A DNA stretch of 64,000 nt from Auanema rhodensis. Taxonomy: Eukaryota; Nematoda; Chromadorea; Rhabditida; Rhabditidae. Position 1 is the stretch's first letter. Every line of letters starts with the position of its first letter. Position numbers and translations under genes: made by a program. The stretch is taken from positions 3,596,001-3,660,000 of the forward strand of contig OZ059895.1 of the NCBI GenBank assembly GCA_964057225.1, in the 5' to 3' direction. The notes below the pieces were generated by a model that saw only the letters and a list, made by a program, of their open reading frames with translations, made no database searches and was not told the DNA's origin. Of the stretch, positions 40,089 to 53,342 are shown piece after piece.

Positions 40089-43000
40089 CTATGTTGGAAA
40101 GATTTTAATTCAGATTTTTTCAACTTTCACTCAGTTTGTTTTCTAAACTTTGATTAAGAACCTTGTTGTTTGTACACCCATAAAATATACGCAGCACAGG
40201 TTACCCTTAAATAATGAACTGACCGTCTAATCAGACATGGATCTTCCCAAGTTCTGTTGCTTGAATGGATGTTTTCCTACGTAGGCTAGTAAAACATGCC
40301 CTTCAAAGCATCAGAACATGTGATCACATTCCAATTTTTTTGTATCTATCTTGTAAAGATAGTAATATATCATATGTTGAACACTATGTTGGAAAGATTT
40401 TAATTCAGATTTTCTAACTTTTATTCAGTTTGTTTTTTAAACTTTGATTAAGAACTTTGATATTTGTACACCCATAAATTATACGCAGCACAGGTTACCC
40501 TTAAATAATGAACTGACCGACTAATCAGACATGGATCTTTCCTAGTTCTGTTGCTTGAATGGATGTTTTCCTACGTAGGCTAGTAAAACATGCCCTTCAA
40601 AGCATCAGAACATGTTATCACATTCCAATTTTTTTGTATCTGTTTTGTAAAGATAGTAATAAACTTTGATTTTTGTACACCCATAAATTATACGCAGCAC
40701 AGGTTACCCTTAAATAATGAACTGACCGACTAATCAGACATGGATCTTTCCTAGTTCTGTTGCTTGAATGGATGTTTTCCTACGTAGGCTAGTAAAACAT
40801 GCCCTTCAAAGCATCAGAACATGTGATCACATTCCAATTTTTTTGTATCTATCTTGTAAAGATAGTAATATATCATATGTTGAACACTATGTTGGAAAGA
40901 TTTTAATTCAGATTTTTTCAACTTTCACTCAGTTTGTTTTCTAAACTTTCATTAAGAACCTTGAGTTTTGTACACCCATAAATTATACGCAGCACAGGTT
41001 ACCCTTAAATAATGAACTGACCGACTAATCAGACATGGATCTTCCCAAGTTCTGTTGCTTGAATGGATGTTTTCCTACGTAGGCTAGTAAAACATGCCCT
41101 TCAAAGCATCAGAACATGTGATCACATTCCAATTTTTTTGTATCTATCTTGTAAAGATAGTAATAAACTTTGATTTTTGTACACCCATAAATTATACGCA
41201 GCACAGGTTACCCTTAAATAATGAACTGACCGACTAATCAGACATGGATCTTTCCAAGTTCTGTTGCTTGAACGGATGTTTTCCTACGTAGGCTAGTAAA
41301 ACATGCCCTTCAAAGCATCAGAACATGTGACCACATTCCAATTTTTTTGTATCTATCTTGTAAAGATAGTAATATATCATATGTTGAACACTATGTTGGA
41401 AAGATTTTAATTCAGATTTTTTCAAATTTCACTCAGTTTGTTTTCTAAACTTTGATTAAGAACCTTGTTGTTTGTACACCCATAAAATATACGCAGCACA
41501 GGTTACCCTTAAATAATGAACTGACCGTCTAATCAGACATGGATCTTCCCAAGTTCTGTTGCTTGAATGGATGTTTTCCTACGTAGGCTAGTAAAACATG
41601 CCCTTCAAAGCATCAGAACATGTGATCACATTCCAATTTTTTTGTATCTATCTTGTAAAGATAGTAATATATCATATGTTGAACACTATGTTGGAAAGAT
41701 TTTAATTCAGATTTTCTAACTTTTATTCAGTTTGTTTTTTAAACTTTGATTAAGAACTTTGATATTTGTACACCCATAAATTATACGCAGCACAGGTTAC
41801 CCTTAAATAATGAACTGACCGACTAATCAGACATGGATCTTTCCTAGTTCTGTTGCTTGAATGGATGTTTTCCTACGTAGGCTAGTAAAACATGCCCTTC
41901 AAAGCATCAGAACATGTTATCACATTCCAATTTTTTTGTATCTATCTTGTAAAGATAGTAATGAACTTTGATTTTTGTACACCCATAAATTATACGCAGC
42001 ACAGGTTACCCTTAAATAATGAACTGACCGTCTAATCAGACATGGATCTTCCCAAGTTCTGTTGCTTGAATGGATGTTTTCCTACGTAGGCTAGTAAAAC
42101 ATGCCCTTCAAAGCATCAGAACATGTGATCACATTCCAATTTTTTTGTATCTATCTTGTAAAGATAGTAATATATCATATGTTGAACACTATGTTGGAAA
42201 GATTTTAATTCAGATTTTCTAACTTTTATTCAGTTTGTTTTTTAAACTTTGATTAAGAACTTTGATATTTGTACACCCATAAATTATACGCAGCACAGGT
42301 TACCCTTAAATAATGAACTGACCGACTAATCAGACATGGATCTTTCCTAGTTCTGTTGCTTGAATGGATGTTTTCCTACGTAGGCTAGTAAAACATGCCC
42401 TTCAAAGCATCAGAACATGTGATCACATTCCAATTTTTTTGTATCTATCTTGTAAAGATAGTAATATATCATATGTTGAACACTATGTTGGAAAGATTTT
42501 AATTCAGATTTTTTCAACTTTCACTCAGTTTGTTTTCTAAACTTTCATTAAGAACCTTGAGTTTTGTACACCCATAAATTATACGCAGCACAGGTTACCC
42601 TTAAATAATGAACTGACCGACTAATCAGACATGGATCTTCCCAAGTTCTGTTGCTTGAATGGATGTTTTCCTACGTAGGCTAGTAAAACATGCCCTTCAA
42701 AGCATCAGAACATGTGATCACATTCCAATTTTTTTGTATCTATCTTGTAAAGATAGTAATAAACTTTGATTTTTGTACACCCATAAATTATACGCAGCAC
42801 AGGTTACCCTTAAATAATGAACTGACCGACTAATCAGACATGGATCTTTCCAAGTTCTGTTGCTTGAACGGATGTTTTCCTACGTAGGCTAGTAAAACAT
42901 GCCCTTCAAAGCATCAGAACATGTGACCACATTCCAATTTTTTTGTATCTATCTTGTAAAGATAGTAATATATCATATGTTGAACACTATGTTGGAAAGA

Positions 43001-43940
43001 TTTTAATTCAGATTTTTTCAAATTTCACTCAGTTTGTTTTCTAAACTTTGATTAAGAACCTTGTTGTTTGTACACCCATAAAATATACGCAGCACAGGTT
43101 ACCCTTAAATAATGAACTGACCGTCTAATCAGACATGGATCTTCCCAAGTTCTGTTGCTTGAATGGATGTTTTCCTACGTAGGCTAGTAAAACATGCCCT
43201 TCAAAGCATCAGAACATGTGATCACATTCCAATTTTTTTGTATCTATCTTGTAAAGATAGTAATATATCATATGTTGAACACTATGTTGGAAAGATTTTA
43301 ATTCAGATTTTCTAACTTTTATTCAGTTTGTTTTTTAAACTTTGATTAAGAACTTTGATATTTGTACACCCATAAATTATACGCAGCACAGGTTACCCTT
43401 AAATAATGAACTGACCGACTAATCAGACATGGATCTTTCCTAGTTCTGTTGCTTGAATGGATGTTTTCCTACGTAGGCTAGTAAAACATGCCCTTCAAAG
43501 CATCAGAACATGTTATCACATTCCAATTTTTTTGTATCTATCTTGTAAAGATAGTAATGAACTTTGATTTTTGTACACCCATAAATTATACGCAGCACAG
43601 GTTACCCTTAAATAATGAACTGACCGTCTAATCAGACATGGATCTTCCCAAGTTCTGTTGCTTGAATGGATGTTTTCCTACGTAGGCTAGTAAAACATGC
43701 CCTTCAAAGCATCAGAACATGTGATCACATTCCAATTTTTTTGTATCTATCTTGTAAAGATAGTAATATATCATATGTTGAACACTATGTTGGAAAGATT
43801 TTAATTCAGATTTTCTAACTTTTATTCAGTTTGTTTTTTAAACTTTGATTAAGAACTTTGATATTTGTACACCCATAAATTATACGCAGCACAGGTTACC
43901 CTTAAATAATGAACTGACCGACTAATCAGACATGGATCTT

Positions 43941-44238
43941 CCCAAGTTCTGTTGCTTGAATGGATGTTTTCCTACGTAGGCTAGTAAAACATGCCCTTCA
44001 AAGCATCAGAACATGTGATCACATTCCAATTTTTTTGTATCTATCTTGTAAAGATAGTAATATATCATATGTTGAACACTATGTTGGAAAGATTTTAATT
44101 CAGATTTTCTAACTTTTATTCAGTTTGTTTTCTAAACTTTCATTAAGAACCTTGAGTTTTGTACACCCATAAATTATACGCAGCACAGGTTACCCTTAAA
44201 TAATGAACTGACCGACTAATCAGACATGGATCTTCCCA
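43941..44238 (+). repeat. Junction interval between 9402-bp copies
   Basis: This roughly 300-bp interval does not match its expected partner at 53343-53640. It holds a hybrid long monomer (43886-44179) whose tail begins as La (CTAACTTTTATTCAG) and ends as Lb' (TCTAAACTTTCATTAAG, CCTTGAG). It is the probable scar of the exchange that created the second 9402-bp copy. Confidence 0.8.
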
Positions 44239-47200
44239 AGTTCTGTTGCTTGAATGGATGTTTTCCTACGTAGGCTAGTAAAACATGCCCTTCAAAGCAT
44301 CAGAACATGTGATCACATTCCAATTTTTTTGTATCTATCTTGTAAAGATAGTAATAAACTTTGATTTTTGTACACCCATAAATTATACGCAGCACAGGTT
44401 ACCCTTAAATAATGAACTGACCGACTAATCAGACATGGATCTTTCCTAGTTCTGTTGCTTGAATGGATGTTTTCCTACGTAGGCTAGTAAAACATGCCCT
44501 TCAAAGCATCAGAACATGTGATCACATTCCAATTTTTTTGTATCTATTTTGTAAAGATAGTAATATATCATATGTTGAACACTATGTTGGAAAGATTTTA
44601 ATTCAGATTTTCTAACTTTTATTCAGTTTGTTTTTTAAACTTTGATTAAGAACTTTGATTTTTGTACACCCATAAATTATACGCAGCACAGGTTACCCTT
44701 AAATAATGAACTGACCGACTAATCAGACATGGATCTTTCCTAGTTCTGTTGCTTGAATGGATGTTTTCCTACGTAGGCTAGTAAAACATGCGCTTCAAAA
44801 CATCAGAACATGTGATCACATTCCAATTTTTTTGTATCTGTTTTGTAAAGATAGTAATAAACTTTGATTTTTGTACACCCATAAATTATACGCAGCACAG
44901 GTTACCCTTAAATAATGAACTGACCGACTAATCAGACATGGATCTTTCCTAGTTCTGTTGCTTGAATGGATGTTTTCCTACGTAGGCTAGTAAAACATGC
45001 CCTTCAAAGCATCAGAACATGTGACCACATTCCAATTTTTTTGTATCTATCTTGTAAAGATAGTAATATATCATATGTTGAACACTATGTTGGAAAGATT
45101 TTAATTCAGATTTTTTCAACTTTCACTCAGTTTGTTTTCTAAACTTTGATTAAGAACCTTGTTGTTTGTACACCCATAAATTATACGCAGCACAGGTTAC
45201 CCTTAAATAATGAACTGACCGTCTAATCAGACATGGATCTTCCCAAGTTCTGTTGCTTGAATGGATGTTTTCCTACGTAGGCTAGTAAAACATGCCCTTC
45301 AAAGCATCAGAACATGTGATCACATTCCAATTTTTTTGTATCTATCTTGTAAAGATAGTAATATATCATATGTTGAACACTATGTTGGAAAGATTTTAAT
45401 TCAGATTTTCTAACTTTTATTCAGTTTGTTTTTTAAACTTTGATTAAGAACTTTGATATTTGTACACCCATAAATTATACGCAGCACAGGTTACCCTTAA
45501 ATAATGAACTGACCGACTAATCAGACATGGATCTTTCCTAGTTCTGTTGCTTGAATGGATGTTTTCCTACGTAGGCTAGTAAAACATGCCCTTCAAAGCA
45601 TCAGAACATGTGATCACATTCCAATTTTTTTGTATCTATCTTGTAAAGATAGTAATATATCATATGTTGAACACTATGTTGGAAAGATTTTAATTCAGAT
45701 TTTTTCAACTTTCACTCAGTTTGTTTTCTAAACTTTGATTAAGAACCTTGAGTTTTGTACACCCATAAATTATACGCAGCACAGGTTACCCTTAAATAAT
45801 GAACTGACCGACTAATCAGACATGGATCTTCCCAAGTTCTGTTGCTTGAATGGATGTTTTCCTACGTAGGCTAGTAAAACATGCCCTTCAAAGCATCAGA
45901 ACATGTGATCACATTCCAATTTTTTTGTATCTATCTTGTAAAGATAGTAATATATCATATGTTGAACACTATGTTGGAAAGATTTTAATTCAGATTTTTT
46001 CAACTTTCACTCAGTTTGTTTTCTAAACTTTGATTAAGAACCTTGAGTTTTGTACACCCATAAATTATACGCAGCACAGGTTACCCTTAAATAATGAACT
46101 GACCGACTAATCAGACATGGATCTTCCCAAGTTCTGTTGCTTGAATGGATGTTTTCCTACGTAGGCTAGTAAAACATGCCCTTCAAAGCATCAGAACATG
46201 TGATCACATTCCAATTTTTTTGTATCTATCTTGTAAAGATAGTAATAAACTTTGATTTTTGTACACCCATAAATTATACGCAGCACAGGTTACCCTTAAA
46301 TAATGAACTGACCGACTAATCAGACATGGATCTTTCCAAGTTCTGTTGCTTGAACGGATGTTTTCCTACGTAGGCTAGTAAAACATGCCCTTCAAAGCAT
46401 CAGAACATGTGACCACATTCCAATTTTTTTGTATTTATCTTGTAAAGATAGTAATATATCATATGTTGAACACTATGTTGGAAAGATTTTAATTCAGATT
46501 TTTTCAACTTTCACTCAGTTTGTTTTCTAAACTTTGATTAAGAACCTTGTTGTTTGTACACCCATAAAATATACGCAGCACAGGTTACCCTTAAATAATG
46601 AACTGACCGTCTAATCAGACATGGATCTTCCCAAGTTCTGTTGCTTGAATGGATGTTTTCCTACGTAGGCTAGTAAAACATGCCCTTCAAAGCATCAGAA
46701 CATGTGATCACATTCCAATTTTGTATCTATCTTGTAAAGATAGTAATATATCATATGTTGAACACTATGTTGGAAAGATTTTAATTCAGATTTTCTAACT
46801 TTTATTCAGTTTGTTTTTTAAACTTTGATTAAGAACTTTGATATTTGTACACCCATAAATTATACGCAGCACAGGTTACCCTTAAATAATGAACTGACCG
46901 ACTAATCAGACATGGATCTTTCCTAGTTCTGTTGCTTGAATGGATGTTTTCCTACGTAGGCTAGTAAAACATGCCCTTCAAAGCATCAGAACATGTGATC
47001 ACATTCCAATTTTTTTGTATCTATCTTGTAAAGATAGTAATAAACTTTGATTTTTGTACACCCATAAATTATACGCAGCACAGGTTACCCTTAAATAATG
47101 AACTGACCGACTAATCAGACATGGATCTTTCCTAGTTCTGTTGCTTGAATGGATGTTTTCCTACGTAGGCTAGTAAAACATGCCCTTCAAAGCATCAGAA

Positions 47201-50200
47201 CATGTGATCACATTCCAATTTTTTTGTATCTATTTTGTAAAGATAGTAATATATCATATGTTGAACACTATGTTGGAAAGATTTTAATTCAGATTTTCTA
47301 ACTTTTATTCAGTTTGTTTTTTAAACTTTGATTAAGAACTTTGATTTTTGTACACCCATAAATTATACGCAGCACAGGTTACCCTTAAATAATGAACTGA
47401 CCGACTAATCAGACATGGATCTTTCCTAGTTCTGTTGCTTGAATGGATGTTTTCCTACGTAGGCTAGTAAAACATGCGCTTCAAAACATCAGAACATGTG
47501 ATCACATTCCAATTTTTTTGTATCTGTTTTGTAAAGATAGTAATAAACTTTGATTTTTGTACACCCATAAATTATACGCAGCACAGGTTACCCTTAAATA
47601 ATGAACTGACCGACTAATCAGACATGGATCTTTCCTAGTTCTGTTGCTTGAATGGATGTTTTCCTACGTAGGCTAGTAAAACATGCCCTTCAAAGCATCA
47701 GAACATGTGATCACATTCCAATTTTTTTGTATCTATCTTGTAAAGATAGTAATATATCATATGTTGAACACTATGTTGGAAAGATTTTAATTCAGATTTT
47801 TTCAACTTTCACTCAGTTTGTTTTCTAAACTTTGATTAAGAACCTTGAGTTTTGTACACCCATAAATTATACGCAGCACAGGTTACCCTTAAATAATGAA
47901 CTGACCGACTAATCAGACATGGATCTTCCCAAGTTCTGTTGCTTGAATGGATGTTTTCCTACGTAGGCTAGTAAAACATGCCCTTCAAAGCATCAGAACA
48001 TGTGATCACATTCCAATTTTTTTGTATCTATCTTGTAAAGATAGTAATAAACTTTGATTTTTGTACACCCATAAATTATACGCAGCACAGGTTACCCTTA
48101 AATAATGAACTGACCGACTAATCAGACATGGATCTTTCCAAGTTCTGTTGCTTGAACGGATGTTTTCCTACGTAGGCTAGTAAAACATGCCCTTCAAAGC
48201 ATCAGAACATGTGACCACATTCCAATTTTTTTGTATCTATCTTGTAAAGATAGTAATAAACTTTGATTTTTGTACACCCATAAATTATACGCAGCACAGG
48301 TTACCCTTAAATAATGAACTGACCGACTAATCAGACATGGATCTTTCCTAGTTCTGTTGCTTGAATGGATGTTTTCCTACGTAGGCTAGTAAAACATGCC
48401 CTTCAAAGCATCAGAACATGTGATCACATTCCAATTTTTTTGTATCTATTTTGTAAAGATAGTAATATATCATATGTTGAACACTATGTTGGAAAGATTT
48501 TAATTCAGATTTTCTAACTTTTATTCAGTTTGTTTTTTAAACTTTGATTAAGAACTTTGATTTTTGTACACCCATAAATTATACGCAGCACAGGTTACCC
48601 TTAAATAATGAACTGACCGACTAATCAGACATGGATCTTTCCTAGTTCTGTTGCTTGAATGGATGTTTTCCTACGTAGGCTAGTAAAACATGCGCTTCAA
48701 AACATCAGAACATGTGATCACATTCCAATTTTTTTGTATCTGTTTTGTAAAGATAGTAATAAACTTTGATTTTTGTACACCCATAAATTATACGCAGCAC
48801 AGGTTACCCTTAAATAATGAACTGACCGACTAATCAGACATGGATCTTTCCTAGTTCTGTTGCTTGAATGGATGTTTTCCTACGTAGGCTAGTAAAACAT
48901 GCCCTTCAAAGCATCAGAACATGTGATCACATTCCAATTTTTTTGTATCTATCTTGTAAAGATAGTAATATATCATATGTTGAACACTATGTTGGAAAGA
49001 TTTTAATTCAGATTTTTTCAACTTTCACTCAGTTTGTTTTCTAAACTTTGATTAAGAACCTTGAGTTTTGTACACCCATAAATTATACGCAGCACAGGTT
49101 ACCCTTAAATAATGAACTGACCGACTAATCAGACATGGATCTTCCCAAGTTCTGTTGCTTGAATGGATGTTTTCCTACGTAGGCTAGTAAAACATGCCCT
49201 TCAAAGCATCAGAACATGTGATCACATTCCAATTTTTTTGTATCTATCTTGTAAAGATAGTAATAAACTTTGATTTTTGTACACCCATAAATTATACGCA
49301 GCACAGGTTACCCTTAAATAATGAACTGACCGACTAATCAGACATGGATCTTTCCAAGTTCTGTTGCTTGAACGGATGTTTTCCTACGTAGGCTAGTAAA
49401 ACATGCCCTTCAAAGCATCAGAACATGTGACCACATTCCAATTTTTTTGTATCTATCTTGTAAAGATAGTAATATATCATATGTTGAACACTATGTTGGA
49501 AAGATTTTAATTCAGATTTTTTCAACTTTCACTCAGTTTGTTTTCTAAACTTTGATTAAGAACCTTGTTGTTTGTACACCCATAAAATATACGCAGCACA
49601 GGTTACCCTTAAATAATGAACTGACCGTCTAATCAGACATGGATCTTCCCAAGTTCTGTTGCTTGAATGGATGTTTTCCTACGTAGGCTAGTAAAACATG
49701 CCCTTCAAAGCATCAGAACATGTGATCACATTCCAATTTTTTTGTATCTATCTTGTAAAGATAGTAATATATCATATGTTGAACACTATGTTGGAAAGAT
49801 TTTAATTCAGATTTTCTAACTTTTATTCAGTTTGTTTTTTAAACTTTGATTAAGAACTTTGATATTTGTACACCCATAAATTATACGCAGCACAGGTTAC
49901 CCTTAAATAATGAACTGACCGACTAATCAGACATGGATCTTTCCTAGTTCTGTTGCTTGAATGGATGTTTTCCTACGTAGGCTAGTAAAACATGCCCTTC
50001 AAAGCATCAGAACATGTTATCACATTCCAATTTTTTTGTATCTGTTTTGTAAAGATAGTAATAAACTTTGATTTTTGTACACCCATAAATTATACGCAGC
50101 ACAGGTTACCCTTAAATAATGAACTGACCGACTAATCAGACATGGATCTTTCCTAGTTCTGTTGCTTGAATGGATGTTTTCCTACGTAGGCTAGTAAAAC

Positions 50201-53200
50201 ATGCCCTTCAAAGCATCAGAACATGTGATCACATTCCAATTTTTTTGTATCTATCTTGTAAAGATAGTAATATATCATATGTTGAACACTATGTTGGAAA
50301 GATTTTAATTCAGATTTTTTCAACTTTCACTCAGTTTGTTTTCTAAACTTTCATTAAGAACCTTGAGTTTTGTACACCCATAAATTATACGCAGCACAGG
50401 TTACCCTTAAATAATGAACTGACCGACTAATCAGACATGGATCTTCCCAAGTTCTGTTGCTTGAATGGATGTTTTCCTACGTAGGCTAGTAAAACATGCC
50501 CTTCAAAGCATCAGAACATGTGATCACATTCCAATTTTTTTGTATCTATCTTGTAAAGATAGTAATAAACTTTGATTTTTGTACACCCATAAATTATACG
50601 CAGCACAGGTTACCCTTAAATAATGAACTGACCGACTAATCAGACATGGATCTTTCCAAGTTCTGTTGCTTGAACGGATGTTTTCCTACGTAGGCTAGTA
50701 AAACATGCCCTTCAAAGCATCAGAACATGTGACCACATTCCAATTTTTTTGTATCTATCTTGTAAAGATAGTAATATATCATATGTTGAACACTATGTTG
50801 GAAAGATTTTAATTCAGATTTTTTCAAATTTCACTCAGTTTGTTTTCTAAACTTTGATTAAGAACCTTGTTGTTTGTACACCCATAAAATATACGCAGCA
50901 CAGGTTACCCTTAAATAATGAACTGACCGTCTAATCAGACATGGATCTTCCCAAGTTCTGTTGCTTGAATGGATGTTTTCCTACGTAGGCTAGTAAAACA
51001 TGCCCTTCAAAGCATCAGAACATGTGATCACATTCCAATTTTTTTGTATCTATCTTGTAAAGATAGTAATATATCATATGTTGAACACTATGTTGGAAAG
51101 ATTTTAATTCAGATTTTCTAACTTTTATTCAGTTTGTTTTTTAAACTTTGATTAAGAACTTTGATATTTGTACACCCATAAATTATACGCAGCACAGGTT
51201 ACCCTTAAATAATGAACTGACCGACTAATCAGACATGGATCTTTCCTAGTTCTGTTGCTTGAATGGATGTTTTCCTACGTAGGCTAGTAAAACATGCCCT
51301 TCAAAGCATCAGAACATGTTATCACATTCCAATTTTTTTGTATCTATCTTGTAAAGATAGTAATGAACTTTGATTTTTGTACACCCATAAATTATACGCA
51401 GCACAGGTTACCCTTAAATAATGAACTGACCGTCTAATCAGACATGGATCTTCCCAAGTTCTGTTGCTTGAATGGATGTTTTCCTACGTAGGCTAGTAAA
51501 ACATGCCCTTCAAAGCATCAGAACATGTGATCACATTCCAATTTTTTTGTATCTATCTTGTAAAGATAGTAATATATCATATGTTGAACACTATGTTGGA
51601 AAGATTTTAATTCAGATTTTCTAACTTTTATTCAGTTTGTTTTTTAAACTTTGATTAAGAACTTTGATATTTGTACACCCATAAATTATACGCAGCACAG
51701 GTTACCCTTAAATAATGAACTGACCGACTAATCAGACATGGATCTTTCCTAGTTCTGTTGCTTGAATGGATGTTTTCCTACGTAGGCTAGTAAAACATGC
51801 CCTTCAAAGCATCAGAACATGTGATCACATTCCAATTTTTTTGTATCTATCTTGTAAAGATAGTAATATATCATATGTTGAACACTATGTTGGAAAGATT
51901 TTAATTCAGATTTTTTCAACTTTCACTCAGTTTGTTTTCTAAACTTTGATTAAGAACCTTGAGTTTTGTACACCCATAAATTATACGCAGCACAGGTTAC
52001 CCTTAAATAATGAACTGACCGACTAATCAGACATGGATCTTCCCAAGTTCTGTTGCTTGAATGGATGTTTTCCTACGTAGGCTAGTAAAACATGCCCTTC
52101 AAAGCATCAGAACATGTGATCACATTCCAATTTTTTTGTATCTATCTTGTAAAGATAGTAATAAACTTTGATTTTTGTACACCCATAAATTATACGCAGC
52201 ACAGGTTACCCTTAAATAATGAACTGACCGACTAATCAGACATGGATCTTTCCAAGTTCTGTTGCTTGAACGGATGTTTTCCTACGTAGGCTAGTAAAAC
52301 ATGCCCTTCAAAGCATCAGAACATGTGACCACATTCCAATTTTTTTGTATCTATCTTGTAAAGATAGTAATATATCATATGTTGAACACTATGTTGGAAA
52401 GATTTTAATTCAGATTTTTTCAAATTTCACTCAGTTTGTTTTCTAAACTTTGATTAAGAACCTTGTTGTTTGTACACCCATAAAATATACGCAGCACAGG
52501 TTACCCTTAAATAATGAACTGACCGTCTAATCAGACATGGATCTTCCCAAGTTCTGTTGCTTGAATGGATGTTTTCCTACGTAGGCTAGTAAAACATGCC
52601 CTTCAAAGCATCAGAACATGTGATCACATTCCAATTTTTTTGTATCTATCTTGTAAAGATAGTAATATATCATATGTTGAACACTATGTTGGAAAGATTT
52701 TAATTCAGATTTTCTAACTTTTATTCAGTTTGTTTTTTAAACTTTGATTAAGAACTTTGATATTTGTACACCCATAAATTATACGCAGCACAGGTTACCC
52801 TTAAATAATGAACTGACCGACTAATCAGACATGGATCTTTCCTAGTTCTGTTGCTTGAATGGATGTTTTCCTACGTAGGCTAGTAAAACATGCCCTTCAA
52901 AGCATCAGAACATGTTATCACATTCCAATTTTTTTGTATCTATCTTGTAAAGATAGTAATGAACTTTGATTTTTGTACACCCATAAATTATACGCAGCAC
53001 AGGTTACCCTTAAATAATGAACTGACCGTCTAATCAGACATGGATCTTCCCAAGTTCTGTTGCTTGAATGGATGTTTTCCTACGTAGGCTAGTAAAACAT
53101 GCCCTTCAAAGCATCAGAACATGTGATCACATTCCAATTTTTTTGTATCTATCTTGTAAAGATAGTAATATATCATATGTTGAACACTATGTTGGAAAGA

Positions 53201-53342
53201 TTTTAATTCAGATTTTCTAACTTTTATTCAGTTTGTTTTTTAAACTTTGATTAAGAACTTTGATATTTGTACACCCATAAATTATACGCAGCACAGGTTA
53301 CCCTTAAATAATGAACTGACCGACTAATCAGACATGGATCTT
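44239..53342 (+). repeat. 9402-bp-period segment, copy 2
   Basis: This is the partner of 34837-43940, with nearly complete identity in the markers checked. Internally it repeats the 1596-bp module (GTTATCAC at 51318 and 52914). Its end overlaps the beginning of the 3819-bp repeat, so later duplication acted on this copy. Confidence 0.9.

Larger units (their letters stand above)
34837..43940 (+). repeat. 9402-bp-period segment, copy 1
   Basis: About 9.1 kb matches 44239-53342 at a constant 9402 bp. Checked markers at +9402 include GCGCTTC (35389, 38075, 39291), the shortened T-run (37317), TTTCATTAAG (40950), GTTATCAC (41916, 43512), TAATGAAC (41961) and CAAATTTCAC. The only difference I noticed is C at 42546 against G at 51948. 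By length, one period fits fourteen S plus twenty-two L monomers. This is the largest repeat period in the window, and it contains the 2686, 1216 and 1596-bp repeats. Confidence 0.9.
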
